Positions 27,359-32,301 of a stretch of DNA of 32,301 nt are shown piece after piece; position 1 is the first letter of the stretch; each line of letters opens with the position of its first letter. The position numbers and the translations under genes are program-made. Source of the stretch: Altererythrobacter xiamenensis (GTDB taxonomy: Bacteria > Pseudomonadota > Alphaproteobacteria > Sphingomonadales > Sphingomonadaceae). The DNA is taken from NCBI GenBank assembly GCA_945906905.1, contig CAMDSM010000005.1, forward strand, positions 1-32,301. Direction: 5' to 3'. Below the pieces are notes generated by a model that ran no database searches, had not been told where the DNA came from, and was given only the letters and a program-made list of their open reading frames with translations.

Positions 27359-28525
27359 ATGACCGCACCCGCGCTCGACTTCGCGCTTGGCGAAAGCGCA
27401 GACATTATCCGAGAGGCGACGATGCGCTTCGCCCGAGAACAGATTGCCCCGCTCGCCGCCAGGATCGATGCGCAAGACTGGTTCCCGCGCGATGAACTGT
27501 GGACGGCCATGGGCGATCTGGGTTTGCACGGTATCACCGTGGCGGAAGAGTTCGGCGGGCTTGGCTTGGGTTATCTCGAGCATGTCGTCGCCTGCGAGGA
27601 AGTCAGCCGTGCGTCAGCTTCCATCGGCCTCAGTTATGGGGCGCATTCCAACCTGTGCGTCAACCAGATCCATCGCTGGGGTAACGCGCAGCAGAAGGCC
27701 AGATACTTGCCGAAGTTGGTCTCGGGCGAGCATGTTGGCAGCCTTGCCATGTCCGAAGCAGGCGCCGGATCGGACGTTGTTTCGATGAAGCTTAGGGCCG
27801 ACAAGGTGGATGGTGGCTGGCGGCTCAACGGCACCAAATTCTGGATTACCAATGCCTCCCATGCCGATGTGCTGGTGGTCTATGGCCGCAGCGATGCCAA
27901 TGCCGGTTCGCGCGGGATTACCTCCTTCCTGATCGAGCAGGACATGCCGGGCTTCACGATCGGCCAAAAAATCGACAAGTTGGGTATGCGCGGCTCGCCG
28001 ACGGCGGAGCTGGTGTTCAGTGATTGCTTCGTGCCGGACGAGAACGTCTTGGGTTCAGTTGGCGGCGGGGTTGGCATCTTGATGTCCGGCCTTGATTACG
28101 AGCGCGTCGTGTTGTCGGGCATCCAGCTGGGCATCATGCAGGCCTGCCTCGACGTTGTCCTGCCCTTTGTGCGGGAACGCAAACAGTTCGGGCAAGCGAT
28201 CGGCACGTTTCAGCTCATGCAGGCCAAGGTGGCGGACATGTATGTCGCGCTCAATTCCGCACGGGCCTATGTCTATACCGTCGCAAAGGCCTGCGATGCG
28301 GGGCAGACCACCCGCTTCGATGCGGCAGGGGCAATTCTGCTGGCGTCAGAAAACGCGGTGAAAGTGGCGCTGGAAGCAGTGCAGGCGTTGGGTGGTGCGG
28401 GCTATACCAAGGACTGGCCGGTGGAGCGCTATCTGCGTGACGCCAAGTTGCTCGATATCGGCGCGGGCACCAATGAAATCCGCCGGATGCTGATCGGCCG
28501 GGAATTGTTTGGGGCTGGCGCATGA
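27359..28525 (+). CDS. ivd: Isovaleryl-CoA dehydrogenase (acyl-CoA dehydrogenase family)
   Basis: [55 protein letters not shown] (Glu position typical of IVD); [42 protein letters not shown] neighbours. Confidence 0.93.
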   Translation: MTAPALDFALGESADIIREATMRFAREQIAPLAARIDAQDWFPRDELWTAMGDLGLHGITVAEEFGGLGLGYLEHVVACEEVSRASASIGLSYGAHSNLCVNQIHRWGNAQQKARYLPKLVSGEHVGSLAMSEAGAGSDVVSMKLRADKVDGGWRLNGTKFWITNASHADVLVVYGRSDANAGSRGITSFLIEQDMPGFTIGQKIDKLGMRGSPTAELVFSDCFVPDENVLGSVGGGVGILMSGLDYERVVLSGIQLGIMQACLDVVLPFVRERKQFGQAIGTFQLMQAKVADMYVALNSARAYVYTVAKACDAGQTTRFDAAGAILLASENAVKVALEAVQALGGAGYTKDWPVERYLRDAKLLDIGAGTNEIRRMLIGRELFGAGA

Positions 28526-30123
28526 GCGCCCCTGTCCTGCCCACTTCGCTCACCATTGACAGCCCGCAAGCGCAGGCACGCGAGGCGCATAATCGCGCAC
28601 TGGCCGTGCAGTTGCGCGCCAAAGTGGCGCAGGCCGCACTGGGCGGCAATTCCAAGTCGCGCGAACGCCACACCGCGCGCGGCAAACTGCTCCCACGCGA
28701 ACGGGTCGAACAGCTGCTTGATCCCGGCTCGCCGTTCCTCGAAATCGGCCAGCTTGCGGCAGGCGGCCTTTACAATGATGAAGTCCCTGCGGCCGGAATC
28801 ATTGCGGGCATCGGCCGCGTCTCCGGCCGCCAGTGCATGATTTTTGCCAACGATGCCACGGTGAAAGGCGGCACCTATTTCCCGATGACGGTGAAGAAGC
28901 ACATCCGCGCGCAGGAGATCGCTCAAACCAATCGCCTGCCGTGCCTGTACCTCGTCGACAGTGGCGGCGCGAACCTGCCCAATCAGGCAGAAGTCTTCCC
29001 TGATCGCGATCATTTCGGGCGCTTTTTCTTCAATCAGGCGAACATGAGCGCAGCCGGCATCCCGCAGATTGCGTGCGTGATGGGATCGTGCACAGCCGGC
29101 GGCGCCTATGTGCCCGCGATGAGCGACGAGAGCATTATTGTGAAGGAACAGGGCACAATCTTCCTCGCCGGTCCGCCACTGGTTCAGGCGGCGACGGGCG
29201 AAGTTATCAGCGCGGAAGAGCTTGGCGGCGGCGACCTGCATTCGCGAAAGTCCGGCGTCACCGATCACCTCGCCGAGAATGACGAGCACGCGCTCACCAT
29301 TATGCGCGATATCGTAAGCCACCTTGGCGCGCGGCACCAGCACAACCTGCCGCTGAAAGAACCGCGTGCGCCCAAGTACGACTCCGAGGACCTCTATTCC
29401 ATCGTCCCTGAAGACGTGCGCGAACCCTATGACGTTCACGAGGTGATCGCACGGATCGTCGATGGCAGCGAATTCCACGAGTTCAAGGCGCTCTACGCCA
29501 CCACGCTGGTGTGCGGCTTCGCGCATATCTGGGGTATGCCGGTGGCGATCCTGGCCAATAACGGCATCCTGTTTTCCGAAAGTGCGCTGAAGGGCGCACA
29601 CTTCATTGAACTCGCCTGCCAGCGCGGGATTCCGCTGCTGTTCCTGCAAAACATTTCCGGCTTTATGGTTGGCGGCAAGTATGAAGCAGAAGGCATTGCC
29701 AAACATGGCGCAAAGCTGGTGACGGCAGTTGCTACGGCGCAGGTGCCCAAAATCACCGTATTGATCGGCGGCAGCTTTGGCGCGGGCAATTATGGCATGT
29801 GTGGCCGCGCCTATGACCCGCGCTTCCTGTTCACCTGGCCCAATGCGCGCATTTCGGTGATGGGCGGCGAGCAGGCGGCTTCGGTGCTGGCGACAGTCCA
29901 CCGCGATGCCGCCAAGTGGACGCCCGCAGAGGCTGAGGAGTTCAAGGCGCCGATCCGGCAGATGTACGAAGACGAAGGCAATCCGTATTACGCGACAGCG
30001 CGGCTGTGGGATGATGGGGTCATCGATCCCGTGCAGACCCGCGATGTGCTGGGGCTGGCACTGGCGGCGTGTCTGGAAGCGCCGATACCCGAAAGGCCGC
30101 AGTTCGGCGTGTTCAGGATGTGA
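28522..30123 (+). CDS. liuB: Methylcrotonyl-CoA carboxylase beta (carboxyltransferase) subunit
   Basis: [30 protein letters not shown]...[68 protein letters not shown] overlap with ivd. Confidence 0.95.
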   Translation: MSAPVLPTSLTIDSPQAQAREAHNRALAVQLRAKVAQAALGGNSKSRERHTARGKLLPRERVEQLLDPGSPFLEIGQLAAGGLYNDEVPAAGIIAGIGRVSGRQCMIFANDATVKGGTYFPMTVKKHIRAQEIAQTNRLPCLYLVDSGGANLPNQAEVFPDRDHFGRFFFNQANMSAAGIPQIACVMGSCTAGGAYVPAMSDESIIVKEQGTIFLAGPPLVQAATGEVISAEELGGGDLHSRKSGVTDHLAENDEHALTIMRDIVSHLGARHQHNLPLKEPRAPKYDSEDLYSIVPEDVREPYDVHEVIARIVDGSEFHEFKALYATTLVCGFAHIWGMPVAILANNGILFSESALKGAHFIELACQRGIPLLFLQNISGFMVGGKYEAEGIAKHGAKLVTAVATAQVPKITVLIGGSFGAGNYGMCGRAYDPRFLFTWPNARISVMGGEQAASVLATVHRDAAKWTPAEAEEFKAPIRQMYEDEGNPYYATARLWDDGVIDPVQTRDVLGLALAACLEAPIPERPQFGVFRM

Positions 30124-31973
30124 TGCAGATGATCAAGTGCCTCCTCATCGCCAATCGCGGCGAAATCGCTTGCCGCGTTATCCGCACGGCGAGGCACATG
30201 GGTATTCGTACCGTGGCGGTCTATTCGGATGCTGACGCCGATGCGCTGCACGTTCGCTCGGCGGACGAGGCGGTGCACATCGGGCCTTCGCCTGCCCGCG
30301 AGAGCTACCTTGTCGGCGAAAAGATCATCGCCGCAGCAAAGGTGACCGGCGCAGAGGCGATCCATCCCGGCTATGGTTTCCTCTCGGAAAATGCCGAGTT
30401 CGCGCAGGCGGTGCTCGATGCAGGCCTCGTCTGGGTCGGGCCAAAGCCCGCCAGCATCACCGCGATGGGCCTGAAAGACGCGGCGAAGAAGCTGATGCAG
30501 GCGGCGGGAGTGCCGACCACGCCGGGCTATCTGGGCGAAAATCAGGACCCGGCCAACCTTCAGGCCGAAGCTGACAAGATCGGCTACCCCGTCCTCATCA
30601 AGGCGGTGGCTGGCGGCGGCGGCAAGGGCATGCGGCTGGTAGAGATGGCGGTGGACTTCGCCGATGCCCTCGCCTCGTGTCAGCGCGAAGCAGCCGCCAG
30701 CTTCGGCAGCGCCCATGTGCTGATCGAGAAATATATTCTCTCACCCCGCCACATCGAGGTCCAGGTGTTCGGCGACAGCCACGGCAATGTCGTCCACCTG
30801 TTCGAGCGCGATTGCTCGCTCCAGCGGCGCCACCAGAAAGTTATCGAGGAGGCCCCTGCCCCCGGCATGGACCAAGCCACCCGCGAAGCCGTCTGCGCCG
30901 CCGCCGTCCGCGCCGCCAAGGCGGTGAACTATGAAGGCGCGGGCACCATCGAATTCATCGCCGATGGCTCCGAAGGCCTTCGCGCCGACCGGATCTGGTT
31001 CATGGAAATGAACACCCGGCTTCAGGTGGAACATCCGGTAACCGAGGAAATCAGCGGGCAGGATCTGGTCGAATGGCAGATCCGGGTTGCCGCTGGCGAG
31101 AAGCTGCCGTGCACGCAGGATGAGCTGGAAATCAACGGCTGGGCACTGGAAGCGCGGCTTTATGCGGAAGACCCGGCCAAGGGCTTTCTGCCATCCATCG
31201 GGCGGCTTGAAGTGTTCCGGTTGGGTGAAGGGCAAAGTTTAACCGGGGCGCGTGGGCGCATCGATACTGGCGTCTATGAAGGTGCCGAAGTCTCGCCGTT
31301 CTACGATCCGATGATCGCCAAGCTGATCGCCCATGGCGAAACGCGCGACGCGGCGCGCGCGCTGCTTTCCGAGATGCTGAATCACAGCAAAGTGTGGCCG
31401 GTGCGGACCAATGCCGCGTTCCTGATAAACGCCCTTGCCCATCCCGAATTCGCCGCTGGCCAGGTCGATACTGGCCTGATCGGCCGCGATGGCGAGCGCA
31501 TGACGGCTGAACCGAAGCCTTCGCCGCAAGCGTTGACCGAAGCGGCGATGGCGATGGTCCCCCGCTCGCTGTGCTCGGGCTTCCGCCTCAACGGTCCGGA
31601 ACGCCTTACTGCGCCCTTCCTGCTCGATGGCTTTCGGGTGGATGTAATGCTGCGCGGGCCGGGTTCAGAACATCCCGTCGCTACCATGCTGGTCGCCGAA
31701 GGCGGCATGGTCTGGCAGTTGGCCCCGTGGCGCGCCGCCGGGGCGCCCGGGGTGGCAGCGGGCGATGGCTCGATCCTCTCGCCGATGCCTGGCAAGATCA
31801 TCGCGGTGGAAGTGGCCGAGGGGGATAGCGTGGTGAAGGGCCAGAAATTGCTCACCCTCGAAGCGATGAAAATGGAACATTCCCTCACCGCGCCATTCGA
31901 CGGCTTGGTGGCGCAGCTACCCTTTCCGGCTCACTTTTCAATCAGGTGCATTTGCTTTGACAGCACCAACTAG
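30123..31973 (+). CDS. liuD: Methylcrotonyl-CoA carboxylase alpha (biotin carboxylase/BCCP) subunit, C-terminus altered by IS end
   Basis: IKCLLIANRGEIACRVIRTARHMGIRTVAVYSDADADALHV; biotinyl motif EAMKMEH. The ORF ends ...APFDGLVAQLPFPAHFSIRCICFDSTN*, whose last residues are encoded by the repeat shared with 26301-26351. Confidence 0.9.
   Translation: MQMIKCLLIANRGEIACRVIRTARHMGIRTVAVYSDADADALHVRSADEAVHIGPSPARESYLVGEKIIAAAKVTGAEAIHPGYGFLSENAEFAQAVLDAGLVWVGPKPASITAMGLKDAAKKLMQAAGVPTTPGYLGENQDPANLQAEADKIGYPVLIKAVAGGGGKGMRLVEMAVDFADALASCQREAAASFGSAHVLIEKYILSPRHIEVQVFGDSHGNVVHLFERDCSLQRRHQKVIEEAPAPGMDQATREAVCAAAVRAAKAVNYEGAGTIEFIADGSEGLRADRIWFMEMNTRLQVEHPVTEEISGQDLVEWQIRVAAGEKLPCTQDELEINGWALEARLYAEDPAKGFLPSIGRLEVFRLGEGQSLTGARGRIDTGVYEGAEVSPFYDPMIAKLIAHGETRDAARALLSEMLNHSKVWPVRTNAAFLINALAHPEFAAGQVDTGLIGRDGERMTAEPKPSPQALTEAAMAMVPRSLCSGFRLNGPERLTAPFLLDGFRVDVMLRGPGSEHPVATMLVAEGGMVWQLAPWRAAGAPGVAAGDGSILSPMPGKIIAVEVAEGDSVVKGQKLLTLEAMKMEHSLTAPFDGLVAQLPFPAHFSIRCICFDSTN
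31917..31967. repeat. IS end, copy 2 of the 51-bp direct repeat (solo IS end)
   Basis: CTACCCTTTCCGGCTCACTTTTCAATCAGGTGCATTTGCTTTGACAGCACC, same orientation as copy 1. Confidence 0.9.
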
Positions 31974-32005
31974 CGAAACCGGTTGGATACTGTACATTAC
32001 CTGTA

Positions 32006-32301
32006 TTAGGTCTGGTCAAGCACGACTTCGATTGCGGAAAACACCGTGTCCAGATCGGCTTGAGATATGCAGTAAGGGGGCATCAGATAGATGGTGTTGC
32101 CTAGCGGTCGCAACAGAACGTCAAGCCGGGCAAACGACGCTAAAAGCTGCGGGCCGAGCTGTGACAAATAGCCGGAATCGGCAGCATTAACATCGAACGC
32201 AACGATGCTGCCGACCTGGCGCAGATTGGCAACATTGGGCCGCGCGCCAATATGAGCCATGCCTTGTGCTTCTCGCGCAGCAAGCGTGGCAATCCGTTCC
32301 A
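32006..32301 (-). CDS. bioA: Adenosylmethionine-8-amino-7-oxononanoate aminotransferase, C-terminal part (truncated by window edge)
   Basis: ERIATLAAREAQGMAHIGARPNVANLRQVGSIVAFDV...ARLDVLLRPLGNTIYLMPPYCISQADLDTVFSAIEVVLDQT*. Confidence 0.9.
   Translation of the reverse strand, partial: ERIATLAAREAQGMAHIGARPNVANLRQVGSIVAFDVNAADSGYLSQLGPQLLASFARLDVLLRPLGNTIYLMPPYCISQADLDTVFSAIEVVLDQT

Noticed and set aside
28429-29901. 490-aa minus-strand ORF
   Set aside because: Antisense to the MCC beta subunit; no domain-like motif.
1-32301. CRISPR arrays, tRNA or rRNA genes
   Set aside because: No regularly spaced direct-repeat array, tRNA-like cloverleaf or rRNA sequence recognised by eye; a tRNAscan/CRISPR search was not possible.

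Overview
A 32.3 kb GC-rich alphaproteobacterial window, probably sphingomonad-like (inferred from TonB receptor, glyoxylate, halogenase and Leu-catabolism gene content; no database was consulted). Left to right: (1) the 3' end of a TonB-dependent receptor (TBDR) with a strong intrinsic terminator. (2) A tightly packed + strand cluster (811-8936) built from repeats of three parts: APH/choline-kinase-fold phosphotransferases, a small helical helper protein, and a lipocalin-like (AttH/CrtC, DUF7064/7065-like) protein. The helper occurs twice as a separate gene and once fused to the N-terminus of a kinase. (3) The glyoxylate shunt on the - strand (aceA, an unlisted 50-aa ORF, glcB) with a divergent XRE/ScfR-type regulator. 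(4) An SDR with an atypical active site, divergent from a CapA-like phosphoesterase plus APH kinase pair, then a SnoaL-like protein and a Rieske oxygenase. (5) A gene graveyard (19.8-21.5 kb): alpha/beta-hydrolase remnant, CCCTGTT-rich intergenic repeat, deleted Ser/Thr kinase pseudogene, TBDR C-terminal remnant. (6) A molybdopterin oxidoreductase plus a small membrane protein. (7) A chimeric tryptophan-halogenase pseudogene and an internally deleted IS6-family element. (8) LysR and a leucine-catabolism operon (isovaleryl-CoA dehydrogenase, methylcrotonyl-CoA carboxylase beta and alpha). The MCC-alpha C-terminus is replaced by a second copy of the same IS end. (9) The C-terminus of BioA. The best candidate for an undescribed system is the kinase/helper/lipocalin cluster. 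The most surprising local event is the IS-end truncation of the biotinyl domain of MCC-alpha.
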